The notes: generated from the letters alone by a model not told the origin. Counted from the stretch's first letter, positions 36,856 to 45,326 are shown. The stretch is 64,000 bases of DNA from RGIG9060 sp045645985 (GCA_045645985.1 JAZRJV010000020.1:35392-99391); one strand, 5' to 3'. Numbers and translations: made by a program.

Positions 36856-37481
36856 AATAACCTCCTATTTTCTTGTTTTAACTACGATATTAGTATCGTC
36901 TAAAAAAGTAATATTGATATATGTATTTATATGCAAATATTTTGCATTTTTATACAGAACAACAATTTTTGATTGCTTTATCTTACAACAAAGTAATAAT
37001 CTCGCGTATCATTTTTGTCAAGTCAAATGGGGCTCAAAATAGACATCCCCAAAAACAATGGGGCGCCCCCAGCAAAGCCTTATTTTGTAAGGGTTTGCTG
37101 GGGGCAGGGTGCCTTTTCTTTATCTTGCCTACCGGGCAAAAAGCCATTTTTACTACACTTTTTTGTCAAGTAGGTCTAAAAATTATTATTTTTCATTTTT
37201 CGAAAAAGCAAAAAAATACCCTCGTAGACGCGTTTAGAAGCTCTACAAGAGAGTTTCTCCCAAAATTCGATAATAATATCGATTTCATAAAAAAAATGCG
37301 AAATACAGCATTTTAAGAGTGTCATTCTTCTCTATTTTCGTTCGATAAATTTTTCATCACAAAATTCTGTATATTTATGCATTTTCACTGCTTAACAGTA
37401 ATTCTTAACTCCACTTTTGAAACCAAAATCTTAATTATTTTCTAATTCCAACTTTCATTTTATAAAACTTTGAAAACTACC
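36856..37481. other. intergenic region with a strong GC-rich hairpin
   Basis: No gene is supported here; the open frame across 36921-37316 covers an inverted repeat and reads like noncoding DNA. Bases 37065-37105 form a 15-bp near-perfect hairpin (CCCCCAGCAAAGCC with its partner) around a T/A loop. It is far more GC-rich than its surroundings and followed by TTTTCTTT; flanking GGGGCGC-type sequence adds a second nested stem. This may be a terminator or a dispersed repeat typical of treponemes. Confidence 0.5.
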
Positions 37482-37510
37482 TTGACAACTTTTTTGTAAT
37501 ATTGTAAAAA
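37482..37510 (+). promoter_or_regulatory. promoter of the riboswitch transcript
   Basis: TTGACA (37482-37487), 17 bases, TAAAAA (37505-37510); the riboswitch aptamer begins five bases later. Confidence 0.6.
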
Positions 37511-37514
37511 GAAC

Positions 37515-37601
37515 TTACCATAAAGAGTGCGTGAGGGACAGCCCCTTTGACCGCACAGCAACCTGCAAAAGCAAGGTGCTAAAGGCTGAACGATGGGCTA
37601 A
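37515..37601 (+). ncRNA. SAM-I (S-box) riboswitch aptamer
   Basis: The core conserved bases of the S-box are in order: AAGAG, GAGGGA, a GCCC strand, GAC, GCAACC, then P3 (CCTGC-AAAA-GCAAGG) and GGTGCTAA. P1 can form between TTACCAT (37515-37521) and ATGGGCTAA (37593-37601); P2 between TGCG and CGCA. The aptamer is followed by alternative stems and a terminator. The assignment rests on the motif order; a covariance-model scan would settle S-box versus SAM-I/IV variants. Confidence 0.8.
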
Positions 37602-37647
37602 CAATCACGCAATTTTAACTCATCGTTGTCGATGGGTTTTTCTTTTT
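37589..37647 (+). terminator. riboswitch terminator with antiterminator
   Basis: CATCG-TTGT-CGATG followed by a T-rich run is a Rho-independent terminator (about 37621-37647). AACGATG (37589-37595) can pair with CATCGTT (37621-37627) to form an antiterminator that competes with P1 and with the terminator. High SAM would therefore stop transcription of the downstream gene. Confidence 0.75.
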
Positions 37648-37707
37648 TAAAGCCAGTTCTGGCAACGCATCTTTGTGGAAAATATTTTTATTTTTTGGAG
37701 GCATTTT

Positions 37708-38052
37708 ATGCAAAACTACAAAGATGTATGTGGAAACGAAGAAAGCGTTTGGTTTGAAATTTCAGAAACCGAAGGGCAAGAATTTTTACAATGGGTAAAA
37801 GATTTAGGTTGCACCTGGCTAAACGGAGACGAAATCATTCCAGAAAACGGAACCACTAACAGATGTTTTTCAATTCACAATGATGGAAAACTAGCCTGCG
37901 TTGCCCTGTTCATTTGGACAGATAAAAGAAGTGAAAATAAAATTCGATATTCATTTTCAGAATACAAAAAAGGCAACAAAACCCCAATAAAAAATAATTG
38001 GAAATTAACAAAATTAATTATCGGGGATGAGCGTTTTATATCTTCTAAATAG
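37708..38052 (+). CDS. hypothetical protein under SAM riboswitch control, 114 aa
   Basis: ATG at 37708 follows GGAGG by seven bases; a longer upstream frame lacks a ribosome-binding site. The protein is soluble and mixed alpha/beta (VWFEISETEGQEFLQWV; CFSIHNDGKLACVALFIW; KIRYSFSEYKKG), with no signal peptide or known domain. It lies behind an apparently functional S-box leader, so its role should relate to methionine or SAM supply, or it has replaced the original gene. A terminator follows at 38076-38114. Confidence 0.7.
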   Translation: MQNYKDVCGNEESVWFEISETEGQEFLQWVKDLGCTWLNGDEIIPENGTTNRCFSIHNDGKLACVALFIWTDKRSENKIRYSFSEYKKGNKTPIKNNWKLTKLIIGDERFISSK

Positions 38053-38075
38053 AATTTTGTAAAATGAAATTTAAT

Positions 38076-38114
38076 ATCCCCAGATTTTAAAAGTCCAAAA
38101 ACTTTTCTGGGGAT
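38076..38114 (+). terminator. terminator after the riboswitch gene
   Basis: ATCCCCAGA and TCTGGGGAT form a 9-bp stem with a further inner stem AAAAGT/ACTTTT, 24 bases after the stop codon. Confidence 0.7.
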
Positions 38115-38193
38115 TTAAAACTGAAAAAGAGAAATATCTTTTTAGTTCTACACTAATTCTTCAGCAAGATAAGAGCAGAAAATATTTTAAACA

Positions 38194-38814
38194 TCAGAAA
38201 TTTTTGTTTATTCTTTTTCTCTTTTTATTCCGAAAAATACGCTTTGGTTTCTTCAATCCATATAAACCTAGACGATATGCTCTACATAATTTTTCCTTAT
38301 ATTTGGAATGAGGATATCTTTTTGCTAGTTTCTTCAAATATATAAGAGCTTTTTTATTAGAGTTGAAGTGATAATAGGCATAAAGTAATTCATCATATTC
38401 TTCTTCTTCAAGGTCTTTCAATTTTGCGTTATTTGCTTTTTGAACCATGACAATTTCATCATGCCAAGTATTTAAATGGTCTTCGATAAGTGATAGAATT
38501 GGCATATAAAATTCATCGCCGACTTTTTCAGTTTTTGGCGTAAGTGAAGGTTCTCTACCTTCGTGGATTAATTTTCTACCAACATAAATTTTAAATTCAT
38601 TGTAATCAATATGAGATTTTGCAATTTCATATTCATCAAAAAAATATCCTCTTAATCTAATATTTTCAATTTTTGTGTCATGATTTTTATTATGTCTTTC
38701 TCGAATTTCGTTTAATAAATTTATTACATCATCACTAGGAAAATCTCCATAACAACATACTTCAATTCTTATAGGCCTTGGTAAAATTTTCATAATTTCT
38801 TCACGCGAAAACAT
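38194..38814 (-). CDS. hypothetical protein with TPR-like C-terminus, 206 aa
   Basis: A basic-ended, soluble protein. The N-terminal 90 residues are alpha/beta (IRIEVCCYGDFPSDDVINLL; FKIYVGRKLIHEG); residues 140-185 look like one TPR-type helix pair (YDELLYAYYHFNSNKKALIYL). The last 25 residues are almost all Lys/Arg (KKPKRIFRNKKRKRINKNF), suggesting nucleic-acid binding. No family recognised. It lies upstream of ClpP on the same strand as seen from the terminator layout but has its own transcript. Confidence 0.55.
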   Translation of the reverse strand: MFSREEIMKILPRPIRIEVCCYGDFPSDDVINLLNEIRERHNKNHDTKIENIRLRGYFFDEYEIAKSHIDYNEFKIYVGRKLIHEGREPSLTPKTEKVGDEFYMPILSLIEDHLNTWHDEIVMVQKANNAKLKDLEEEEYDELLYAYYHFNSNKKALIYLKKLAKRYPHSKYKEKLCRAYRLGLYGLKKPKRIFRNKKRKRINKNF

Positions 38815-38840
38815 AACAATTTCTCCTTATAAAAACTCGT

Positions 38841-38889
38841 AAAAAAATCCCCTGATATGAAGTAAATTACACTCCAATAATTCAGGGGA
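38841..38889 (-). terminator. terminator of the AAA-ClpP operon
   Basis: TCCCCTGA (38848-38855) pairs with TCAGGGGA (38882-38889); on the minus strand the stem is followed by seven T residues. Confidence 0.8.
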
Positions 38890-38931
38890 AAAATTTGATA
38901 ATTACAATTTATTTATTTTACAAAAACGAGA

Positions 38932-39480
38932 TTACAAAACAGAATCAACAATTCCGTATTCAACTGCTTCTTGACCATGAAGATAGAAATTTCTGTCTGT
39001 ATCTTTTACGACTTCTTCGTATGGTTTATTACAGTTTTCTGCAAGAATCTTGTTCAAATTTTCTTTACAGCGTTTAAGTTCCATCGCTTCAATTTCAACA
39101 TCTGAAGATTGACCTTTTGCGCCACCCAAAACTTGATGAATCATAACTGTAGAATTAGGAAGCACATTTCGTTTTCCTTTTGTTCCGCCACTAAGAAGAA
39201 CAGCGCCCATGCTCATTGCTTTTCCAACGCAAATTGTACGAACATCACTTTTGATATGTTTGATTGTGTCGTAAATTGCCATCCCTGCACTTACATCTCC
39301 TCCGTAACTATTGATGTAAAACTGAATATCGTCGTGACTCTGAGCATCAAGATACAAAAGTTGCGCAATAATACTTTCTGCCATATTTTCTTCAATTTCG
39401 CCAAAACAATGTACGATTCTGCTGTTAAGGTTTGCAGTCCAAATGTCTGTGTGATCTGGTAAACGAGGTTCGATATACAT
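38932..39480 (-). CDS. clpP: ClpP-type serine protease (divergent)
   Basis: A 182-residue ClpP with all three catalytic residues: Ser90 in GKAMSMGAVLL, His115 in VMIHQVLGG and Asp160 in KDTDRNFYL. It also has the QFYINSYGG oxyanion strand and EAVEYGIVDSVL end. The N-terminus is short and lacks the usual GERSYDIYSRLL axial-loop segment (here HTDIWTANLNSR), so its gate and partner may differ from housekeeping ClpP. It is 76 bases downstream of a tandem AAA+ ATPase on the same strand, with a hairpin at 39516-39536 between them. A likely partnership is discussed in the findings. Confidence 0.9.
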   Translation of the reverse strand: MYIEPRLPDHTDIWTANLNSRIVHCFGEIEENMAESIIAQLLYLDAQSHDDIQFYINSYGGDVSAGMAIYDTIKHIKSDVRTICVGKAMSMGAVLLSGGTKGKRNVLPNSTVMIHQVLGGAKGQSSDVEIEAMELKRCKENLNKILAENCNKPYEEVVKDTDRNFYLHGQEAVEYGIVDSVL

Positions 39481-39515
39481 AATTAAAATTCCTTCTATAT
39501 ATAAGTGATAAATTA

Positions 39516-39536
39516 CGAGGAGAAAATTACTCCTCG
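39516..39536 (-). promoter_or_regulatory. intercistronic hairpin between AAA ATPase and clpP
   Basis: CGAGGAG-7-CTCCTCG, a perfect 7-bp stem in the 76-base gap, not followed by a T-run, so more likely an RNA-stability or partial attenuation element than a full terminator. Confidence 0.5.
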
Positions 39537-39556
39537 CACCAACAAACTCAATTCAG

Positions 39557-41881
39557 TTAGGAGGCAAATCCTATCTGAGCGCCACCATTCAATCGTTTTT
39601 CTTCCTGAATTTTAAGTAATTCATTTACAATGTAATCAGAATCCAATTTTTCTTTTGGAACAAAACGCATTCTGCTTTTTAAGGAACCAAAGTCACCTGG
39701 TGTTACACTATTGTATTTTACAAGGTTTTTAATTTGTGAGTCATTAAACTCGTAGTTGAAAAAGTAACTTTCAAGCAAAGTTGTAATTCCTTCTTCGTTC
39801 AAAGCTTTAAATTCGCTGATAATGTGGAATCTTCGTTGCATTGCTGGATCCATAATTTTTCGAAGGTTTGTTGTACAAATACAGATGCCAGAAAATTCTT
39901 CCATTTGAGTTAAAAACTCGTTTACTTGAGTTCTTTCCCATTGTTGCCTTGCCTTTGTTCTGTCGGCAAAAAATGAATCTGCTTCATCGAACAACAAGAT
40001 TGAATCTGTTGCTTCGGCTTCTTCAAAAGCGGACGCAATTAATTGCTCAGTTTGTCCTACAAATGGTCCAAGTAAATCAGAACATCGTTTAAGCAAAAGT
40101 GGTTTTCCCAATGTAGTTGAAATGTATCGGGCAAGTTCAGTTTTACCAGTTCCAGAAAGTCCGTAAAAAAGCATTCTAACGCCTTCTGCCACTTCATTAT
40201 TCTGATTTTCTTTTTTGTAATCTTCAGCGGATTTTAGCATTTCCACAATTTCACAAGCATCAACTGAAGTATTCAAAACCGATAAATTGTAGGAGCTCTT
40301 AACAGAATCACGCAATTTCTTTTTTCCATAAAGAAGTGAAGAATTTGCTTCTAGTACAGATTTTATATCTTTACGAATTTTGTCTTCATTTCCTTTTTGG
40401 TAATTTAATGAAGAAATTGCTTTTACAACATTATCAACTGAAGCGCCAGTGATTTTGTAACTTCCGCACATATCAAGAATGTCATTTTTTAGAACCCGAG
40501 ACATATTTACCGATTTAAGTTTTTCAGATGCGATTGAACGAAGTGTTTCTTTTGGCATTGACTGAAACTTAATGCTGTAAGTAAATCTTCTGAGTGTACT
40601 TTCATCAATTTCTTTTGTGTAATTAACGATGTAAATACATTTGTTTTCAGAACTTTCTAGCATTTTATTAACTGTTCCCTTTTGTGGCGAACTAAGTTCC
40701 ATTCCAAAAAATCCAAAAGTCTTTGTTTGAAGAACATGTTCAGCTTCATCAACTACAAGAACTGAATCTTCTTTTTTAAGTGAAAGATAACAATTCAAAC
40801 GGCTTAAAGCTTTTACTTCAACATCATCTTTTTGCGAATTGGCAACTTCAAGTTCATTTTTATAACTTACCATTTTAAGTCCAGCTTGTTTTATCAAGGC
40901 CTTTGCGTATTCTGTTTTACCCGCCCCTGGAGCACCGTACAACAAAATATTACATGGATTTTTGCTTTTAAGAAGTTGAACTGCCACATCGGTTTGTTCT
41001 TTTGAAACGCTAAAAGAATCTGGCTCATACGCTTTTACAGATTTTTCGTTTTTTACGATATCTGCAAAATACAACCTCATATCTTTTTCGTAGATTGCAT
41101 CCATAGCGTCTTCGTCCATATCGCCGTCGCTATCGATTAAGCCATAGGATTTTAGTTTTTGGTCATTTTTTAGCAACATGCGAATTTCTTTTTGGCTTTT
41201 CCCAGAACATTTTGAATACATTTCGATTCGAGAAATATTTTCATTGTGGTAAATACTATTACAAACTTTGTACATTTCTTTTACGCTTTGCAACCGAAAA
41301 GCAACTTGCAAAATATGAGATTCTTCTTTGCTAAGTTTAAGCGTATCAACAGCAAACTTAACAGAACTTGTATCTTCAATAGCATTCTTAATTTTTTTTG
41401 GAATTGCTACTTTATTTGGCAAAGAAACAGTTTTATCATCAAAACTTCCTGGCTTTGCAAAGAAAGTGAGAGCAACAATTCTTGAAAAATCATTTTTGTT
41501 TGAAGAAAACAACACACGAATTAAGTTAATATCTCTTTGTGATTTTGATTCCCAATCTCCACAATTTGAATAGATACTTTCATCTTCGCGATAGTTTTTT
41601 TTGAGTTTTCCGTTAGCGTCAAAAGGATGTTTGTATCTTTCTTTTTCCGAAATTGGAGTAAGCTGTCTTGATCTTTCAAGTCTATAAAGTAAAGCATTTA
41701 AAATTGCATCTACATGATTTCCTAGATTCAATCTATCAACCAAAGCATTATATAAAACCTGACATTCTTCTGATGCGTCAAGCTCTTTGATATCTTCACA
41801 TAATTGATAAAGATAGAATGCCAAAGCTAAAGCTTCATTTTCTGTACAATTACGAACCGACATAAGTGCGTTTCCTAACAT
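39557..41881 (-). CDS. tandem AAA+ ATPase with C-terminal IGF tail, clpP-linked
   Basis: A 774-residue protein with a 290-residue helical N-terminal region and two AAA+ modules. Module 1: Walker A GAPGAGKT at 316-323, VLVVDEAEH near 374-382. Module 2: Walker A GLSGTGKT at 574-581, LLFDEADSFF near 633, arginine-finger-like RRFH. It ends in GGAQIGFAS. The IGF tripeptide followed by a small residue resembles the ClpP-docking loop of ClpX (IGFGA), but here at the very C-terminus. The paralogue at 56282-58501 ends similarly. Immediate gene neighbour clpP supports an unfoldase role; that is inference. Confidence 0.85.
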   Translation of the reverse strand: MLGNALMSVRNCTENEALALAFYLYQLCEDIKELDASEECQVLYNALVDRLNLGNHVDAILNALLYRLERSRQLTPISEKERYKHPFDANGKLKKNYREDESIYSNCGDWESKSQRDINLIRVLFSSNKNDFSRIVALTFFAKPGSFDDKTVSLPNKVAIPKKIKNAIEDTSSVKFAVDTLKLSKEESHILQVAFRLQSVKEMYKVCNSIYHNENISRIEMYSKCSGKSQKEIRMLLKNDQKLKSYGLIDSDGDMDEDAMDAIYEKDMRLYFADIVKNEKSVKAYEPDSFSVSKEQTDVAVQLLKSKNPCNILLYGAPGAGKTEYAKALIKQAGLKMVSYKNELEVANSQKDDVEVKALSRLNCYLSLKKEDSVLVVDEAEHVLQTKTFGFFGMELSSPQKGTVNKMLESSENKCIYIVNYTKEIDESTLRRFTYSIKFQSMPKETLRSIASEKLKSVNMSRVLKNDILDMCGSYKITGASVDNVVKAISSLNYQKGNEDKIRKDIKSVLEANSSLLYGKKKLRDSVKSSYNLSVLNTSVDACEIVEMLKSAEDYKKENQNNEVAEGVRMLFYGLSGTGKTELARYISTTLGKPLLLKRCSDLLGPFVGQTEQLIASAFEEAEATDSILLFDEADSFFADRTKARQQWERTQVNEFLTQMEEFSGICICTTNLRKIMDPAMQRRFHIISEFKALNEEGITTLLESYFFNYEFNDSQIKNLVKYNSVTPGDFGSLKSRMRFVPKEKLDSDYIVNELLKIQEEKRLNGGAQIGFAS

Positions 41882-42019
41882 ATTTTACCTCTTTTCATTT
41901 GATTTTTGCCCGAAGGCTTCTACGATTTGTGCTGAAAGTAAAGCGTTTGCCTTACATACCCTTTGTGAATCAAATAGTTTAGATTATCACCTACTGATAT
42001 TTGCTAAACTCCGGTAATG

Positions 42020-42736
42020 TTATGCAACTAAATCTGCATAGTAATTTGAATAAGTAAAATTTTTCTTTAATTGATTAAGCGCCCGACTTTCCAACTGTCT
42101 AATTCTTTCTTTGGAAAATCCCAAGATAGAACCTATTTCTGAAAGAGTCATAGGATCTTTTCCGTCTAGACCATATCGCTTGATAATAACGGCCTTTTCA
42201 TTTGGTTTAAGTTCTTTTATAAATTGTTTTAATTCTAATTCTGTTTGATGAATCAAAAAACTTTCTTCTGGATTCATAATTCGTTCATCAACAATGAAAT
42301 CTGCAAGTGTTGCTTTTTCTTCATCGTTTCCCACAGCTTTATCTAAACTTGCAAGTTTCCATTTAGATTTTTTCATTTCATCAAACTTATGAGATGGAAA
42401 CTTAATTCCTGTTGAAGTTTCTCGAATAGCTTTTTGAATATAAGCTCTAATCCACCACACTGCGTAAGTTATAAATTTGTTCCCCGTAGAAGGATTAAAT
42501 TTTTCTGCCGCGTGCATAAGTCCCAAATTTCCTTCATTTATTAAATCTTCGATATCCATATATCCTAGATATTCATTTGCAATTTTTACAACGAATCTAA
42601 GATTTGCTTCTACCAGTTTTTTCTTTGCTAATTTATCGCCACTTGATGCTTTAGTAGCCAAAGCCTTTTCTTCTTCCACAGTTAAAAGAGAGATTTTTTC
42701 AATTTCCCGTAAATAATAACTGTTTGGTTTTGTCAT
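42020..42736 (-). CDS. sigma-70 family RNA polymerase sigma factor
   Basis: A 238-residue sigma factor with region 1.2/2 (NLRFVVKIANEY, DLINEGNLGLMHAAEKF, FITYAVWWIRAYIQKAI), region 3 and region 4.2 (MTLSEIGSILGFSKERIRQLE). Length and lack of region 1.1 indicate an alternative group 2/3 or RpoH-like factor rather than the housekeeping one. Two promoter-like sites lie upstream. It is followed by the tandem AAA/ClpP operon on the same strand, a possible regulatory link. Confidence 0.9.
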   Translation of the reverse strand: MTKPNSYYLREIEKISLLTVEEEKALATKASSGDKLAKKKLVEANLRFVVKIANEYLGYMDIEDLINEGNLGLMHAAEKFNPSTGNKFITYAVWWIRAYIQKAIRETSTGIKFPSHKFDEMKKSKWKLASLDKAVGNDEEKATLADFIVDERIMNPEESFLIHQTELELKQFIKELKPNEKAVIIKRYGLDGKDPMTLSEIGSILGFSKERIRQLESRALNQLKKNFTYSNYYADLVA

Positions 42737-42793
42737 TTTTATACCTCAAATAAATACATCTGAAAATAAATACCTTTCGGTAAACCTATCTTG

Positions 42794-42818
42794 CCTTCCC
42801 TAGAATTGTCAAAGAACT
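42794..42818 (-). promoter_or_regulatory. AGTTCTTTGACA element upstream of the sigma factor
   Basis: This 25-bp stretch is shared with 45068-45092 at 23 of 25 positions. On the minus strand it reads AGTTCTTTGACA then an AGGGAAGG core; no good -10 is seen after it in either copy. Confidence 0.4.
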
Positions 42819-42848
42819 TTTTCCCCAGCCATTTGAGGCGGGTTAATA

Positions 42849-42877
42849 AATATAGTTACACAAAGAGCAAAAGTCAA
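42849..42877 (-). promoter_or_regulatory. promoter of the sigma factor gene
   Basis: On the minus strand TTGACT (42872-42877), 17 bases, TATATT (42849-42854), in the same AAATTTGACTTTT context as the MoxR operon promoter. Confidence 0.65.
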
Positions 42878-42988
42878 ATTTTTTTTCATTTTTTTTTGAA
42901 AAATTTTTGCATCTTGCTTTGTGCTTTTAATATACACACGAAATACTCTCATTTCGTGATAGACTTATTTTTTTTTATGATTTTTTAA

Positions 42989-43201
42989 TCATCCAGCTTT
43001 TGTTAATCCAAAAAACTCTTCTAATTGGCGTATGTTTTTTTCTTCCAATGCCTTTTTGACTTTTTCTAGTTGAGCTTTCTTTCTTGCTTCGGCTCCGATA
43101 TTGTAACCACATCCATAAGGAATTTCTTTGTAATTATTGATGACTTCATCAATTTCTCGTTTAAGAGCATAAATGCTCTTTTTAATTCCATCTTTTGCCA
43201 T
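42989..43201 (-). CDS. small helical hypothetical protein, 70 aa
   Basis: A basic, strongly helical small protein (SIYALKREIDEVINNYKEI; AQLEKVKKALEEKNIRQLEEFFG) with a central glycine/cysteine turn (PYGCGYNIG). It may be a coiled-coil or DNA-binding peptide. It has its own strong promoter (TTGACT-N17-TATATT at 43291-43319). Downstream a CACGAAAT/ATTTCGTG hairpin (42938-42959) is present. No family recognised. Confidence 0.6.
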   Translation of the reverse strand: MAKDGIKKSIYALKREIDEVINNYKEIPYGCGYNIGAEARKKAQLEKVKKALEEKNIRQLEEFFGLTKAG

Positions 43202-43290
43202 TGATTTTTCTCCCGCTCTTGTTTGAGCAATTTAGAATGACTGATGTGATGAAACGCTTTGCGCGCTTCCCGATTATTTAAGGTTGGATG

Positions 43291-43319
43291 AATATAATGC
43301 TGTTTGGTTTAAAAGTCAA
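43291..43319 (-). promoter_or_regulatory. promoter of the 70-residue protein gene
   Basis: On the minus strand TTGACT (43314-43319), 17 bases, TATATT (43291-43296). Confidence 0.65.
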
Positions 43320-43434
43320 ATTTTTTTTTAACTTTTTATGTGGATGGTTTTACTTAAATAACTTTTTTAAATCAGTTGATTACAAAACTCTGCTTATATA
43401 TAGAAGAATTGCATCAACTGTTTTTCAGATTAAA

Positions 43435-44436
43435 TTAGTTTCCGTCGCTTCGGCCCCATTTGTAACCTTGCTCAAGAAGATAATACACAACAGATTCAAG
43501 AGACATTTCTTTATCGAGCTGTTTATATTTCCATTCTGCATCGTCAAAAATATCATCATCTTGAATAGAATGAAGAACAAGCTCATCAATTCCGCAAACA
43601 CTTGCTGCGTAAATCTGTGCAAAGTACATTAACTCAAGATTTCCACCAAAAGCACCACAGCCCCAATTTCCACCATGTACAATACATTTTTTTTCTGGAG
43701 CTAAATCCTTTGCTTGCAAAAAAGCGGAAATAAGAGTTTTTAGAACCAACTCAATCTCTTCATAAGAATACTTCCCTCTTCCAAATGAAGGAGCTGCGAT
43801 TGCCATAATATTGTCTTTCAAATCACCTTGAAAAACTTTGCAACCTTCATCTATCGCTTCTTGAGGAGCCTCTGTAAAACTTGCACCGTAGATACGAACT
43901 GGAGTTCCATCTGGTAGTTTTGGATATGAGTCTACAGTCATCCAAAGCGGAACATTTTCTATAAGATAAGGTGTGGCAATTAAATCATCCCCTTTCTGAA
44001 CTAATGTTCTTGGAGCCATATTTTCTTCGCCTGGATCTAAGAGGTATCTTCTTACACAAGCAAGAATTGGATGTTCCAAAACCTGAATTTCATCTTGTGC
44101 AAAAAATTCGTTGGCATAAAATCCAAATAATTTTGGATCGGCATAATTCATCCACCATACTTTTCTGTCTGCAGAATCTTTATCTTTTTCATAATTGAAG
44201 AATCCTGCATTTTGTTTTATTTTTACATCTGTTTTGACAAAAGTAGCTTTGTCAATTTCCTTTGAATCTGGAGTACAGCGAGTTACAATTACATCTCCAG
44301 ATAAAGTTGATTCTTTTTTTTTCTTAGTTTTTTCAAATAACTTGCGTTTTCTTTCATTTGTAAATTTTGGTGTGTGAACTGCCATAAGTTCTTCACATTC
44401 TAATTCTAAAGTTCCCAAAGTTTGATAAAGTGCCAT
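43435..44436 (-). CDS. PARG-like poly(ADP-ribose) glycohydrolase family protein
   Basis: A 333-residue protein whose C-terminal third has VHGGNWGCGAFGGN followed by FAQIYAAS, the pattern found at the end of PARG catalytic domains (GNWGCGAFGGD, then iQ..AAs). Upstream, FFAQDEIQVLEHPILACVRR resembles the QEEI-containing segment of PARG, with DEIQ in place of QEEIRF. The N-terminus has a helical basic linker. Together with the DraG-family gene this gives two ADP-ribose erasers in the region. Family call is from these motifs only; activity on poly- or mono-ADP-ribose unknown. Confidence 0.6.
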   Translation of the reverse strand: MALYQTLGTLELECEELMAVHTPKFTNERKRKLFEKTKKKKESTLSGDVIVTRCTPDSKEIDKATFVKTDVKIKQNAGFFNYEKDKDSADRKVWWMNYADPKLFGFYANEFFAQDEIQVLEHPILACVRRYLLDPGEENMAPRTLVQKGDDLIATPYLIENVPLWMTVDSYPKLPDGTPVRIYGASFTEAPQEAIDEGCKVFQGDLKDNIMAIAAPSFGRGKYSYEEIELVLKTLISAFLQAKDLAPEKKCIVHGGNWGCGAFGGNLELMYFAQIYAASVCGIDELVLHSIQDDDIFDDAEWKYKQLDKEMSLESVVYYLLEQGYKWGRSDGN

Positions 44437-44525
44437 TTTCTGCCTCCTGAAAATGATAAAATTTTTATGAAGATTCTATCAACAAATAGAATATTTATTT
44501 GAAGAAATTTTTTCTACACCATAGA

Positions 44526-45002
44526 TTATAATTGTTCTAAAGCAATTTCTTTGCCTTTTTCTGTACACATTCTTTCTGGATCTAAGGTGATTCCTACTCG
44601 ACCTAAATCTAATCTGTCTGCATCAAAACAAGCATCAACTGTAGATTCGCCAATTTCTTCTCCACCGTTATGATTGGCGATGGCAGTGTAAAGCAAATCA
44701 AATTCTTCATCACTTAAATCTGCCAACAAAGTTTCTGAAATGTCGTAAAGTTTTTCGGCACTTCGGAGTCCATGTTCCTCGTCCTCAAAGTCGTCTTCCC
44801 GTTCACAATCATGAAGATAAGCAAACAAGACAACAACTCTTTTGTTCACTTGCGGATCGAACTGCGATAACATCAAACCATTTCTTTCTACTCGTTCCCA
44901 ATGTTGCATTCCGTGAATTTCAGAATTAAGTTTGAATCTTGAAACAGCATAACTTTTGATTTTTTTTAAGTCGATGTTTCCCATAAAATTTTCTGCATTC
45001 AT
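44526..45002 (-). CDS. HD-domain phosphohydrolase
   Basis: A 158-residue protein of the HD superfamily: IHGMQHWERV gives the first His, LFAYLHDCERED the HD pair near residue 63, EEHGLRSAEKL and ANHNGGE further metal ligands, and DADRLDLGRVGI the final Asp. Such small HD proteins hydrolyse phosphate esters of nucleotides or act as adaptors; substrate unknown. Start preceded by AAGGAAAT. An AGTTCTTTGACA element lies 66-90 bases upstream. Confidence 0.85.
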   Translation of the reverse strand: MNAENFMGNIDLKKIKSYAVSRFKLNSEIHGMQHWERVERNGLMLSQFDPQVNKRVVVLFAYLHDCEREDDFEDEEHGLRSAEKLYDISETLLADLSDEEFDLLYTAIANHNGGEEIGESTVDACFDADRLDLGRVGITLDPERMCTEKGKEIALEQL

Positions 45003-45326
45003 AGTTCATTTCCTTTCTTTAGTTTTTTCATTTCGCGCCTCAACTCGTCGATTGGGCCTACTTTAACCCTTCCCTAAAAATGTCAAAGAACTGCCGACAA
45101 CGAAACCTTCCCTAGTGCACGACTGGGAAGTGTTGCCCTTGATGAGAATTTTGCTTAATGTTTATTTGATTTCTTGTTTAATAATTTGTCTCTTGGCCAA
45201 TGCCGTTTGTTAATATACGATTAGATTTTTCTAACCGAACTAATTGACTAAATAGTGTGGGTTCATGAATTTAGCATAGAACGATATTTTTAGTCAATAT
45301 ACTTGTCGCAATTTTTTATATTTTTT
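45003..45326. other. intergenic region with repeated promoter-like element
   Basis: No gene. The 25-bp stretch at 45068-45092 nearly equals 42794-42818 upstream of the sigma factor gene. A second CCTTCCCTAG-like partial copy follows at about 45108-45118. The rest has no feature I can support. Confidence 0.45.

Noticed and set aside
36921..37316. 131-codon open frame on the plus strand
   Set aside because: It runs across a strong GC-rich hairpin, has no ribosome-binding site and reads with non-coding composition.
43288..43632. 114-codon plus-strand frame
   Set aside because: Antisense to the end of the PARG-like gene and its promoter-containing gap; no ribosome-binding site.
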